A stretch of 32,885 nt of DNA from Bdellovibrionales bacterium. Its GTDB lineage: Bacteria > Bdellovibrionota > UBA1018 > JADZFF01. Each line of letters starts with the position of its first letter. The stretch's first letter is position 1. Below are positions 8,709-15,725 of this stretch, piece after piece. The stretch is from contig JADZFF010000063.1 of the NCBI GenBank assembly GCA_020850015.1, positions 1-32,885 on the forward strand. The letters are read 5' to 3'. The notes beneath the pieces were generated by a model. The model was given only the letters and a program-made list of their open reading frames with translations, searched no databases and was not told where the DNA came from. A program made the translations under genes and the position numbers.

Positions 8709-9842
8709 ATAGAGCTCGGCGCCCGCGCGATCCGCCCCGAAGCTCGCGATCATCAGGGGAGTGTCGAGCTCCAGCCTGGGTTTCGCGCCGGGTTTCGGTG
8801 CCTCGGCCCCCACCGACCAGATCTTTCCGCTCACGAAATCGGCGAAGACGTAGCGGCCCCGAAGCGAGGGCAGCCGGTTGCCCCGATACACCCGGCCGCC
8901 CGTGATCGATTGCCCCTCGTCGTGCGAGTACTCGGTGATGGGTTCCTCGAGTCCCTCGGTGGGGCACTCGGTCTTGGGGCGGAAGCAGTGGGCGCCTTCG
9001 CGAACGGCCCAGCCGTAGTTCGCGCCCTTTCGGATCACGTTCACCTCCTCCCAGGCGTTCTGGCCCACGTCGGCGGCCCAGAGCGCGCCGCTCTTGGGGT
9101 CGAAGCTGAAGCGCCAGGGGTTGCGAAGGCCCGTCGCGTAGATCTCGGGCAGGGCTTCCTTGCCGTCGGAGAAGGGGTTGCCCGCCGGGATGCCGTAAGG
9201 CTTGCCGCCTTCGGCGCGGTCCACGTCGATGCGCAGGATCTTGCCCAGGAGCGAGCGGGGGTTTTGGCCGTGGCCGTGCGGGTCGCCGCCCGCGCCGCCG
9301 TCGCCCGGGCCGGCGTAGAGGAAGCCGTCGGGCCCGAAGGCGATCTGGCCCCCGTTGTGGTTGGAATAGGGCTGGGCGATCTCCAGGATCACCTTCTCGG
9401 AGCCTGCGTCGATGGGCCGTATGCCCTGGGCTCCGGCGGGCCCGGCCTGGAGCTCGGCGATGCGGGCGCGGCGGGGCGAGTTCACCGAATAGTACACGAA
9501 CACCCGCCCGTTCGCGGCGAACTGGGGGTGGAAGGCCAGGCCCAGGAGGCCCTCCTCGTTGCCCTTGGTGAGCACGCGGGGGCGCAGGTCGGCTACGAGG
9601 GTAGCCTCCGTTACTGCGCCCGCCGCCGCCCCGCCCTTCGGAAAGGCCAGGATGCGGCCCTCCTGCTCGAGCACGTAAAGCGCCTCCGGGCTGGTGCCCG
9701 GGGCGCTCTGGAGGTCCACGGGCCGGTCGAAGCGAAGATTCGGGAAGGCTACCTCCGTTCGGAGCCCGGCGGGCGCGGCGAGTAGGGCGGGGGAGAGCGT
9801 GGCGAGGGAAAACAGCAGCAGGGCGACGGCGATGGCGGGCAT
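8667..9842 (-). CDS. PQQ-dependent soluble aldose/glucose-type sugar dehydrogenase, periplasmic
   Basis: The enzyme family oxidises aldoses to lactones with PQQ, using a six-bladed propeller in the periplasm. Motifs seen: FDRPVDLQSAPG with LYVLEQEGRI at the first blade, GLLGLAFHPQFAANGRVFVYY, HNGGQIAFGPDGFLYAGPGD, LLGKILRIDVD, GLRNPWRFSFDP, and EVNVIRKGANYGW. The ATG at 9840-9842 gives a 391-residue product with a clear signal peptide (MPAIAVALLLFSLATLSPA). A longer frame from a TTG at 9917 would add 25 polar residues before the signal and has no ribosome site. No electron acceptor or PQQ biosynthesis gene is nearby, so the cofactor would have to come from elsewhere. The broader family also includes eukaryotic HHIP-like proteins. 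Confidence 0.88.
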   Translation of the reverse strand: MPAIAVALLLFSLATLSPALLAAPAGLRTEVAFPNLRFDRPVDLQSAPGTSPEALYVLEQEGRILAFPKGGAAAGAVTEATLVADLRPRVLTKGNEEGLLGLAFHPQFAANGRVFVYYSVNSPRRARIAELQAGPAGAQGIRPIDAGSEKVILEIAQPYSNHNGGQIAFGPDGFLYAGPGDGGAGGDPHGHGQNPRSLLGKILRIDVDRAEGGKPYGIPAGNPFSDGKEALPEIYATGLRNPWRFSFDPKSGALWAADVGQNAWEEVNVIRKGANYGWAVREGAHCFRPKTECPTEGLEEPITEYSHDEGQSITGGRVYRGNRLPSLRGRYVFADFVSGKIWSVGAEAPKPGAKPRLELDTPLMIASFGADRAGAELYLLTFDGRIHRLVE

Positions 9843-9902
9843 CCACCGATTGTCGCAAGGCGCGGCCCGGGCCCGCAAGTCCCCGTTGAAAGCACACTGC
9901 GC

Positions 9903-11120
9903 GTGTGTAAAAAACAAGGAGTGAGCGACGTTCTCCTACCCACGCCCGACTCGGGGCTTTCCGCCCCCGATGAAAAGCCCTCCCCGCTGCGCGCGGTGGG
10001 CCGCCTGGCGCGTCGGCTGGTGGGGCGCGCCGCCCGCCAGGCTTCGGCGCCGGCCTGGGCCTCGCTTTCCACGCCCGAGCTCCTGCGCTTGCGCGTGAAG
10101 GATCTGGGCCTGCGCATCGCGGGCTCCGAGGTGGAGGCGCCGGTGGAGCGTGTGCTGGGCGAGCTTGCCGCGCGCGGGCTCTCGCTCGAGCCGCGTATCT
10201 ACCTCGGCGACGAGTGGTTCAGCCCCGAGGGCGTGCCGGCCGTGTCGGTGCCCTTCGTGTTCGCGCACCCGAGGCTTTTGAAGCTCGAGCACGAGATGCT
10301 GGGCCAGGTGGAGGGGGCCGACCCCGATTACTTCCTCCGCCTGCTTCGCCACGAGATCGGCCACTGCTTCGACCACGCTTATCGCGTGTCGCGCACGGTG
10401 AGGTGGAAGCGCATCTTCGGCCCGCCCGCGCGCGCCTACGACCCCGACCACTTCCGCCCTCGTCCGTACTCGCGCGCCTTCGTGCGCAACCTCGAGGGGC
10501 ACTACGGCCAGTCGCACCCGGACGAGGACTTCGCCGAAACCTTCGCCGTGTGGCTCGACCCCGCGCGCGACTGGGAGCGCGAGTACGCCGCCTGGCCCGC
10601 GGCGCTGAAGAAGCTCCGCTACGTGGACGAGCTCGCGCGCACCGTGGGACTCGCTCAGCCCAAGATGCGCGACAGCTCCGAGATGTGCGCAGCACACCGC
10701 ATGCGCGCCACGCTCGCCACGCATTACGAGCGCCGTCGCCGCGCGCTTGGGCAGGATCTGCCGGGTTTCTTCGACGCCGACCTGCGCGCGCTGTTCCGCG
10801 CCCCCGTCGGAGCCGCGTCAGGAGCGGATCTCGGCCCTGATTTTGGTCGGGCGAGCGACTTTTTTCTGTCGCACGAGGACGCGATCGTAGACGCGGTGAG
10901 TGCCTGGTCGCGCGAGTCGAAGTACACTGTAAGAAGGTTGATCCTGCGTCTGTCACGCCGGAGCGCGGAGCTGGGGCTCCGCCTGCGGCGGCCGGAGGAA
11001 GCCGTGGCCATGGAGGCGGCGGCCTATCTCTCGGCCGTGGCAACGAGGTACCGGCTTACGGGTAGGATCGACCGAGCGCATGACGGCCAGGAAGGCTCTG
11101 AAGATTCTCATCGTCATTGA
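9903..11120 (+). CDS. Putative zinc-dependent metallopeptidase (HEIGH...FAET type) paired with an ATP-grasp ligase
   Basis: The product is 405 residues. The zinc site is HEIGH at residues 150-154 in YFLRLLRHEIGHCFDHAYR. The third ligand is probably the glutamate in HPDEDFAETFAVWL (E212). Between them lies a conserved RPRPYSRAFVRNLEG block. From memory, proteins annotated as putative zinc-binding metallopeptidase share this arrangement; none that I know has a proven substrate. There is no signal peptide, so it should be cytosolic. The start is uncertain: GTG at 9903 or GTG at 9921, with AAGGAG lying between them. The 3' end overlaps the ATP-grasp gene by 41 bp, which argues for one operon and linked function, for example forming and cleaving an amide- or peptide-bonded product (inference). 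Confidence 0.82.
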   Translation: MCKKQGVSDVLLPTPDSGLSAPDEKPSPLRAVGRLARRLVGRAARQASAPAWASLSTPELLRLRVKDLGLRIAGSEVEAPVERVLGELAARGLSLEPRIYLGDEWFSPEGVPAVSVPFVFAHPRLLKLEHEMLGQVEGADPDYFLRLLRHEIGHCFDHAYRVSRTVRWKRIFGPPARAYDPDHFRPRPYSRAFVRNLEGHYGQSHPDEDFAETFAVWLDPARDWEREYAAWPAALKKLRYVDELARTVGLAQPKMRDSSEMCAAHRMRATLATHYERRRRALGQDLPGFFDADLRALFRAPVGAASGADLGPDFGRASDFFLSHEDAIVDAVSAWSRESKYTVRRLILRLSRRSAELGLRLRRPEEAVAMEAAAYLSAVATRYRLTGRIDRAHDGQEGSEDSHRH

Positions 11121-12108
11121 CCTGGGGTTCGATCCTCCGGCCGATCACGATTACTCTTCTTATCTCGATCACCCGGACTGGCGCTGCGAGCGCGACGTCT
11201 TCCGAGCCCTGAAAAAGCTTGGCCACGAACCCCGCTGCTTCGGGCTGTACCGCAACCTGGATTCCTTGGTGCGCGAGCTCGTCGAGAATCGGCCCGACCT
11301 CGTGTTCAACCTCTGCGAATCCTATTCCTTCGATCGCGAGCAGGAGCCGAACGTGGCGGCCGTGTTCGAGATGCTGGCCATCCCGTATACGGGCTGCGGC
11401 TCGTCGGCCCTCCGGCTCTGCAAGGACAAGGCGATGACGAAGGAGCTCCTCTGCTTTCGGCGCGTGGGCGTGCCGGCCTTCGTGGTCTGGCCGCGCGCGG
11501 GCTCGAAGCCTGAGCTCGAGCACTTTCCTTTCCCAGCCATCGTGAAGCCGCTCGGGCTTGAGGCCTCCGAAGGCATCACGTCGAGCTCGCTCGTGCGAAA
11601 CGCCTCGGCCTGCGCGCGCCAGGTGCGGAGGCTCCAGAAGCAGTTCAAGACCGACGTGATCATCGAGGAGTACATTCACGGGCGCGAGATCACGGTAGGC
11701 ATGATCGGCGACGTGGCTCCGGGCTCCGACGCGCTCGAGATCTTCGAGCCGCGCGAGGTTTTCTTCGAGCACGTGCCCGAGGGCGAGCCCCGCATCGCGA
11801 GCTTTCGCGCAAAATGGGACGAGCGCTACCGCAAGCGCTGGGGCATCGACTCCGGCCGGGCGGCCCCGCTCCCGGCCGAGACCCTGGAGCGTATCCAGGA
11901 GGCCTGCCGGGCCGTGCACCAGGCCTTCCGCCTGAAGGGCTACGCCCGCGTGGACTTCCGCGTGCGCGACGACGGTCAGGTCTTTTTCCTCGAAGCCAAC
12001 CCGAATCCGTCGATCGCGCGCAAGGAAGACTTCGCCGCGGGAGCCGCGAAGTCCGGCTACGCGTATCCAGATCTTCTGGAGCGCGTGCTCAAGGTCGCGC
12101 TCGGGTAG
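11080..12108 (+). CDS. ATP-grasp ligase related to D-alanine-D-alanine ligase
   Basis: ATP-grasp ligases join a carboxylate to an amine or thiol through an acyl-phosphate. The 342-residue product shows the D-Ala-D-Ala ligase-like order: an N-terminal pre-ATP fold (KILIVIDLG), DLVFNLCESY, the ATP-grasp entry IPYTGCGSSALRLCKDKAMTK, nucleotide lysine in FPAIVKPLGLEASEGI, IIEEYIHGREITVG, and the Mg-binding end YARVDFRV...VFFLEANPNPSI. Sequence between these motifs differs from true Ddl, and it sits with a metallopeptidase gene, not in a cell-wall cluster. I therefore do not call it ddl. The substrate is unknown. Its start overlaps the upstream peptidase gene by 41 bp, so it is cotranscribed. A strong hairpin follows the stop by 17 bp. 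Confidence 0.88.
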   Translation: MTARKALKILIVIDLGFDPPADHDYSSYLDHPDWRCERDVFRALKKLGHEPRCFGLYRNLDSLVRELVENRPDLVFNLCESYSFDREQEPNVAAVFEMLAIPYTGCGSSALRLCKDKAMTKELLCFRRVGVPAFVVWPRAGSKPELEHFPFPAIVKPLGLEASEGITSSSLVRNASACARQVRRLQKQFKTDVIIEEYIHGREITVGMIGDVAPGSDALEIFEPREVFFEHVPEGEPRIASFRAKWDERYRKRWGIDSGRAAPLPAETLERIQEACRAVHQAFRLKGYARVDFRVRDDGQVFFLEANPNPSIARKEDFAAGAAKSGYAYPDLLERVLKVALG

Positions 12109-12125
12109 TCTGACGGTATCCGATT

Positions 12126-12157
12126 CCCCAATGATGCTTAGCGCGTCATCATTGGGG
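12126..12157. terminator. Perfect 11-bp hairpin between convergent genes, probable bidirectional terminator
   Basis: CCCCAATGATG (12126-12136) and CATCATTGGGG (12147-12157) form an 11-bp perfect stem with a 10-nt loop. It lies just after the ATP-grasp stop and at the very end of the opposing small gene. Neither side has a T tract, so it may not work as a classical intrinsic terminator and could instead protect mRNA 3' ends. Confidence 0.5.
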
Positions 12158-12502
12158 GGCGATCGCAACCCCTGTCTCACCTGAGCCGTCCTCGTGCGCT
12201 TCCGCGGTGCCCGCGGCGACGGCATGATCGAGGTCGGAGGCTGAAGCGGGCCCTACGCGTTCCTCGGATCGGCCAAGGCCCACGCACCCTGGGTGTTCCT
12301 CCAGGAAGCGCTCCTCCGCGCTAGGAGCGCTCGCGGAGGCTCGGTGCGCGCGGATCGCGGTATCGCGCAGTTCGCGTAGGTGAGGTTCGGATTCCACGCG
12401 TCGGGCGAGCCTCTGGAGGAGCGTGGCATGGCGGGGCCAGTCCCGGCTAAACAGGTGGCGCAATTCCTTGGTGCTGTCGATCAGTTCCCGGGCCACCTCC
12501 AT
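12149..12502 (-). CDS. Small probably secreted protein with no recognisable start; possible start-region frameshift
   Basis: I do not recognise the protein. From the ATG at 12500-12502 it is 117 residues, helical and charged (ELRHLFSRDWPRHATLLQRL, then ESEPHLRELRDTA). The frame stays open upstream to a TGA at 12629-12631. That extension reads like the end of a signal peptide (LVLGTFTFAAGPAQAQ, then LDEVTQEVCDALRAAEFPHH) but contains no ATG, GTG or TTG. A good ribosome site (GGGGAGGAT, minus strand 12646-12638) lies just before it. The first plausible codon after that site is a CTG at 12630-12632 in a different frame. A one-base indel, a non-standard start, or decay of the gene would explain this. 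It is divergent from exonuclease III and ends in the 12126-12157 hairpin. Confidence 0.42.
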   Translation of the reverse strand: MEVARELIDSTKELRHLFSRDWPRHATLLQRLARRVESEPHLRELRDTAIRAHRASASAPSAEERFLEEHPGCVGLGRSEERVGPASASDLDHAVAAGTAEAHEDGSGETGVAIAPQ

Positions 12503-12669
12503 GTGGTGAGGGAACTCGGCGGCGCGCAGGGCATCGCAGACCTCTTGTGTAACCTCGTCGAGTTGGGCCTGGGCCGGCCCGGCCGCGAACGTGAAGGTCC
12601 CAAGGACGAGTGACCCCGCCTGTCGCGATCAGCCGTTATCCTCCCCGCGGCTGTGGTAAGCCCGAGCCC

Positions 12670-13509
12670 ATGAAACTCGCCTCCTGGAACGTCAACGGGC
12701 TGCGCGCCTGCGCGCGCAACGGCTTCCGCACCTGGTTCGAAGGTTTCAAGCCCGACATCGTGGGCCTGCAGGAGATCAAGGTCCGCCCCGACCAGCTCAT
12801 CGACGAGGGCATGAACGACCTCGTGGAGCCGCCCGGCTACCTGGCGCTCTGGAATCCGGCGCAGAAGCCCGGCTATAGCGGCACGGCGATCTACACGAAG
12901 CTCGAGCCGTACGACGTGCGCCAGGGCTTCGCATCGGCCTACCGGGCTCTGGGGCTCGAGCCCGCGCCGGCGAGCGCGCTTCACGGCTTCTCGCTTTCCG
13001 ACTTCGACGCCGAGGGTCGCGTGCTGATCGCCGAGTTCAAAGACTGGGTCTTCATCACCGCCTACTTCCCGAACTCCCAGCCTGAGCGCGCGCGCATCAA
13101 CTACAAGCTCGGCTTCTGCCGGGCCATGTGGGACCTCTGCGACGCCTACACGAAGCGCGGCACGCACACCGTTTTGTGCGGCGACTACAACATCGCCCAC
13201 CGTGAGATCGACCTGAAGAACCCCAAGTGCAACGTCGACAACGCGGGCTTCCTGCCTGAGGAGCGCGCCGAGATGGACGAATATCTGGGCCGCGGCTACG
13301 CGGACGTGTTCCGCGAGCGCGTGAAAGACGAGCCCCATCACTACAGCTGGTGGAGCTATCGTTCCAACGCCCGCGCCAACAACGTGGGCTGGAGGATCGA
13401 CTACCACTGCGTGGACCGCGGGCTTGTCGGCCGCGTGGCCGACGCGGGCATCCAGCCCCAGGTCCTGGGCTCCGACCACTGCCCGGTGACCTTGGATCTG
13501 CGCGCCTAA
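12670..13509 (+). CDS. xthA: Exonuclease III-type AP endonuclease
   Basis: The enzyme cuts DNA 5' of abasic sites and removes 3' blocking groups in base-excision repair. The 279-residue product has all family motifs: MKLASWNVNGLRA at the very start, the metal-binding glutamate in VGLQEIK, the catalytic block VLCGDYNIAHREIDL, WRIDYHCV, and GSDHCPVTLDL at the end. The N-terminal motif fixes the start at the ATG at 12670, although the frame is open 60 bp further up. A GC-rich hairpin (13520-13537) follows the stop by 10 bp. Confidence 0.95.
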   Translation: MKLASWNVNGLRACARNGFRTWFEGFKPDIVGLQEIKVRPDQLIDEGMNDLVEPPGYLALWNPAQKPGYSGTAIYTKLEPYDVRQGFASAYRALGLEPAPASALHGFSLSDFDAEGRVLIAEFKDWVFITAYFPNSQPERARINYKLGFCRAMWDLCDAYTKRGTHTVLCGDYNIAHREIDLKNPKCNVDNAGFLPEERAEMDEYLGRGYADVFRERVKDEPHHYSWWSYRSNARANNVGWRIDYHCVDRGLVGRVADAGIQPQVLGSDHCPVTLDLRA

Positions 13510-13519
13510 GCGCGGCGCG

Positions 13520-13537
13520 GTCCCGCGGGGGCGGGAC
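13520..13537 (+). terminator. GC-rich hairpin after exonuclease III
   Basis: GTCCCGC (13520-13526), loop GGGG, GCGGGAC (13531-13537). The 7-bp stem is perfect and is directly joined to the first palindrome of the transposase unit, which then ends in a short T run (CATTTT). It is either the xth terminator or part of the repeat element. Confidence 0.5.
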
Positions 13538-13605
13538 TGAAACAGATTGTTTCATTTTCGCCTCAGATCCCTCCGTCTGACTTTGAAATGAAACGTTCTG
13601 TAACG
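13538..13605 (+). repeat. Left 68-bp palindrome pair of unit A
   Basis: The first palindrome is TGAAAC-AGATT-GTTTCA (13538-13554). The second is TGAAAC-GTTCT-GTAACG (13589-13605). Between them lies CCGTCTGAC (13573-13581). The copy at 14452-14519 has the same spacing, with 18 nt between the first palindrome and CCGTCTGAC in both. By hand count 46 of 68 positions match. Confidence 0.75.
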
Positions 13606-13642
13606 CCGTCCGCGCCGGCACGCTCCGTGAAGAGAGGAGGGC

Positions 13643-14494
13643 ATGACCTTCCCCGAGATCTACCACCTCGCGGCCCGCGCAGAGCGCTCGTCCGTGCCCC
13701 TGACGGCGCGTAGTGCCTGTCACGCCCTTTGGTCCTCCCTCCGAGGCGGAGGCCACGACGTCGTCGCGGCCGTTCTGATGCCGAATCACCTGCATGTGCT
13801 CGCGGTGGGCCGGGAAAAAGAGCTGCACCGCTGGCTGGCCTGCGTGATCGGGGCGCAGGCCCGTGCGGGGAGAGGGCGATGGGAGGCCGTGCCCGTGCCC
13901 GAGCGGATCCCGGATGCCGCGCATCTACGCAGGCAGATCCGCTACGTCCACCTGAATCCTTGTCGGGCTCGGCTGGCGGCGGATCCGCTGGAATGGGAGT
14001 GGTCCACGCACCGGGATTGGCTGGGGCTCACGCACGCGCCTTGGGTGGCGGTGCGACGCTGGGCCCCGCTCCTGGGCTGGCATTCGCGCGAGGCCGGCGC
14101 CCGCCTGCACCGCTACGTCTCCGCTGACCCAAGCGCTCGCGTGGAGGGCACCCCGCCGCCCCGGGCGCCGGTCGGCGGCGGTGACCTTGGGCTCACCGCG
14201 GTGGAGCGCGCCGTCCGGCAGTACCTCCGCGCGGGCGTGGACCTCGGCCCCGCCGAGCGCCGCCTGGCCTTCGCGCACGCGCGCAGCCGCACGGCCTACC
14301 GGCCCGCGGAGCTCGCGCGGTGGCTCGGCGTTTCGCGCTCCACCGCCTCGCGCCTGGAGGCCGGCCGCGCGTCGGTTCCGCCGGCCTCGCTCGGAGCCTT
14401 GGACATTCTCGCGGCCGACCCCCGTTTTGGCGCGGGGGGCGCCCCGCAAAACGGAACAGATCGTTTCAAAACGCCGTCAAACGGCGCCGTCTGA
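13643..14494 (+). CDS. Y1 (HUH) REP-associated tyrosine transposase with C-terminal helix-turn-helix
   Basis: Y1 transposases nick and join single-stranded DNA at hairpins through a 5'-phosphotyrosine. The 283-residue product has the HUH metal motif as HLH in VLMPNHLHVL (near residue 50). The probable catalytic tyrosine is in RQIRYVHLNPCRARL, followed by the RAYT block LEWEWSTHRDWLG. The typical RAYT is shorter. Here residues about 180-260 add a DNA-binding region with PAELARWLGVSRSTASRLEA, a good helix-turn-helix. A strong ribosome site (GAGAGGAGG) precedes the ATG. The last codons lie inside the right-hand repeat, and the stop is in its CCGTCTGAC. It is paralogous to the protein at 30485-31333, which has nearly the same length and domain order. 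No frameshift is seen, so it may be active. Confidence 0.85.
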   Translation: MTFPEIYHLAARAERSSVPLTARSACHALWSSLRGGGHDVVAAVLMPNHLHVLAVGREKELHRWLACVIGAQARAGRGRWEAVPVPERIPDAAHLRRQIRYVHLNPCRARLAADPLEWEWSTHRDWLGLTHAPWVAVRRWAPLLGWHSREAGARLHRYVSADPSARVEGTPPPRAPVGGGDLGLTAVERAVRQYLRAGVDLGPAERRLAFAHARSRTAYRPAELARWLGVSRSTASRLEAGRASVPPASLGALDILAADPRFGAGGAPQNGTDRFKTPSNGAV

Positions 14495-14519
14495 CGGAGA
14501 AATGAAACAAATTGTAACG
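14452..14519 (+). repeat. Right 68-bp palindrome pair of unit A
   Basis: The first palindrome is CGGAAC-AGATC-GTTTCA (14452-14468). The second is TGAAAC-AAATT-GTAACG (14503-14519). CCGTCTGAC at 14487-14495 contains the transposase stop codon (TGA at 14492-14494). The first palindrome also encodes the GTDRF residues near the protein's C-terminus. Confidence 0.75.
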
Positions 14520-14546
14520 GCCTTTCCCCTGGGCTTGGGGTGAACC

Positions 14547-14999
14547 TCAGTCCCTGAGCTCCACCTGAGTCACCGGGATCCCCACCGACTCCAGAAGCTT
14601 CACGGAGTCGCGGATGCGGTAGTCCTGCCAGTAGTAGACGTGCTTCACGTTGCCCAGGTTGATGAGCCGCTTGGCGCAGGCCACGCAGGGCAGGTGGGTC
14701 ACGAAGGCGTACTTCTCCACCGAGCGGGGCGAGTCGCAGTTGATCACCGCGTTCTCCTCGGAGTGCAAACAGCCGCAGTTGCCCGGCTCGTCGCGGTCGC
14801 AGGTGTTCGGGAGGCCCGTGGCGTTGCCGTTGTAGCCCACGGCCAGCACCTTGCGGAAATCGGTCGACGTGATGACCGTGCCCACCGCGAGGCGCTTGCA
14901 GGTGGAGCGCGCCGCCAGCGTGCGTGCCAGGCGCAAATAGATCTCCGGGAACGGCGGGCGCGGCAGCCCCAGCGCGGCCGGGTGAGCCGGTCCGCTCAC
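14547..14999 (-). CDS. Deoxycytidylate (dCMP) deaminase family protein
   Basis: The enzyme converts dCMP to dUMP, feeding thymidylate synthesis. The 150-residue product has the zinc-dependent deaminase sites: HSEENAVINC (zinc histidine and catalytic glutamate) and LPCVACAKRLINLG (PCxxC zinc cysteines). The insert GYNGNATGLPNTCDRDEPG, with extra Cys/His residues before HSEE, is characteristic of dCMP deaminases/ComEB rather than of cytidine deaminases. Its ATG overlaps the orn stop in an ATGA (14996-14999), so it is translated by coupling from the orn message. Confidence 0.92.
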   Translation of the reverse strand: MSGPAHPAALGLPRPPFPEIYLRLARTLAARSTCKRLAVGTVITSTDFRKVLAVGYNGNATGLPNTCDRDEPGNCGCLHSEENAVINCDSPRSVEKYAFVTHLPCVACAKRLINLGNVKHVYYWQDYRIRDSVKLLESVGIPVTQVELRD

Positions 15000-15574
15000 G
15001 GCTTCACCTCCGCCTGGCCCCAGGGTCCCGCGAGCTCCTTGCCCTTCGCCTCGTCGGGTACTTGCACGAACGAAAGGTAGGTTCGGAGCTCGCGGATCGA
15101 CTCATGGATGTCGTCCACCGCGCGATGCGTGTTGCCCTTCTTGAACTTGATGCCCCAGCGGTCCTTGAAGATCTCCTTCAGCGAGCTCACATCCACGATG
15201 CGGTAGTGGAGGCGCCGAGCGAGCTTGGGCAGGTAGCGGTCCAGGAAACGTTTGTCGTTGCCCACGGAATTGCCCACGAGCACCACGCGGTCGTTCGAGG
15301 ACCAGTACTTCGCCACAAGCGCCAGAAGCTCCGTCTCCACCTGCGCAAGAGGCACTCCCCCGGGGATCGCCGCCACGAGCCCACTCGCCGAGTGCGTCTT
15401 CACGCACCAGTCGTCCATGAGCTTCAGCACCTCGGGCGGTTGGAACACCACGCGGTGGAACTCCTCTTGGACGTTGAGTTCGGTATCAGTCACGACAACG
15501 GCGACTTCGAGGATGTGATGGACGTTCTCGTCCAGGCCCGTCATCTCGAGGTCCACCCAGAACATGGGTTTCAT
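14996..15574 (-). CDS. orn: Oligoribonuclease (DEDDh 3'-5' exonuclease)
   Basis: Orn degrades RNA dinucleotides and pGpG, finishing RNA decay and c-di-GMP turnover. The 192-residue product shows the DEDDh active site: WVDLEMTGLD (D and E), VGNSVGNDKRFLDRYLP (D), and THRAVDDIHESIRELR (H and D). LMDDWCVKTHSASGL is also typical of Orn. The ATG at 15572-15574 gives MKPMFWVDLEMTG, in line with the family. A GTG 33 bp upstream (15605-15607) has no ribosome site. It is the first gene of a two-gene operon with dCMP deaminase, both nucleotide-recycling enzymes. Confidence 0.94.
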   Translation of the reverse strand: MKPMFWVDLEMTGLDENVHHILEVAVVVTDTELNVQEEFHRVVFQPPEVLKLMDDWCVKTHSASGLVAAIPGGVPLAQVETELLALVAKYWSSNDRVVLVGNSVGNDKRFLDRYLPKLARRLHYRIVDVSSLKEIFKDRWGIKFKKGNTHRAVDDIHESIRELRTYLSFVQVPDEAKGKELAGPWGQAEVKP

Positions 15575-15725
15575 GCCCGCGACTGTAACCCGAGGCCCGC
15601 TTCGCACAAAGGGGGGCCGACGCGCTTCAGTCCCGCTGACGAAACCTGGCAGGAACCCGACCCGGCCGCACCGCTGTCTAATGCAATGTGTTAAAATGGA
15701 GGTCGTGGCTTGAGGGGGGTTCGGG

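Larger units (their letters stand above)
13538..14519 (+). mobile_element. REPtron-like unit A: Y1 transposase gene between two 68-bp direct repeats
   Basis: A single transposase gene (13643-14494) is bounded by two related 68-bp elements at 13538-13605 and 14452-14519, both in the same orientation. Each contains two imperfect palindromes whose starts are 51 bp apart. I see no target-site duplication and no inverted termini of a classical IS. This resembles REP-associated tyrosine transposase (RAYT) loci, in which a non-autonomous palindromic repeat family is mobilised by an adjacent Y1 enzyme. That it moves or moved is inference. Confidence 0.65.

Noticed and set aside
10219-11043. Arginine-rich minus-strand frame opposite the metallopeptidase gene
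   Set aside because: It is antisense to a gene with clear zinc motifs; over 25 percent arginine is typical of a shadow frame in GC-rich DNA.
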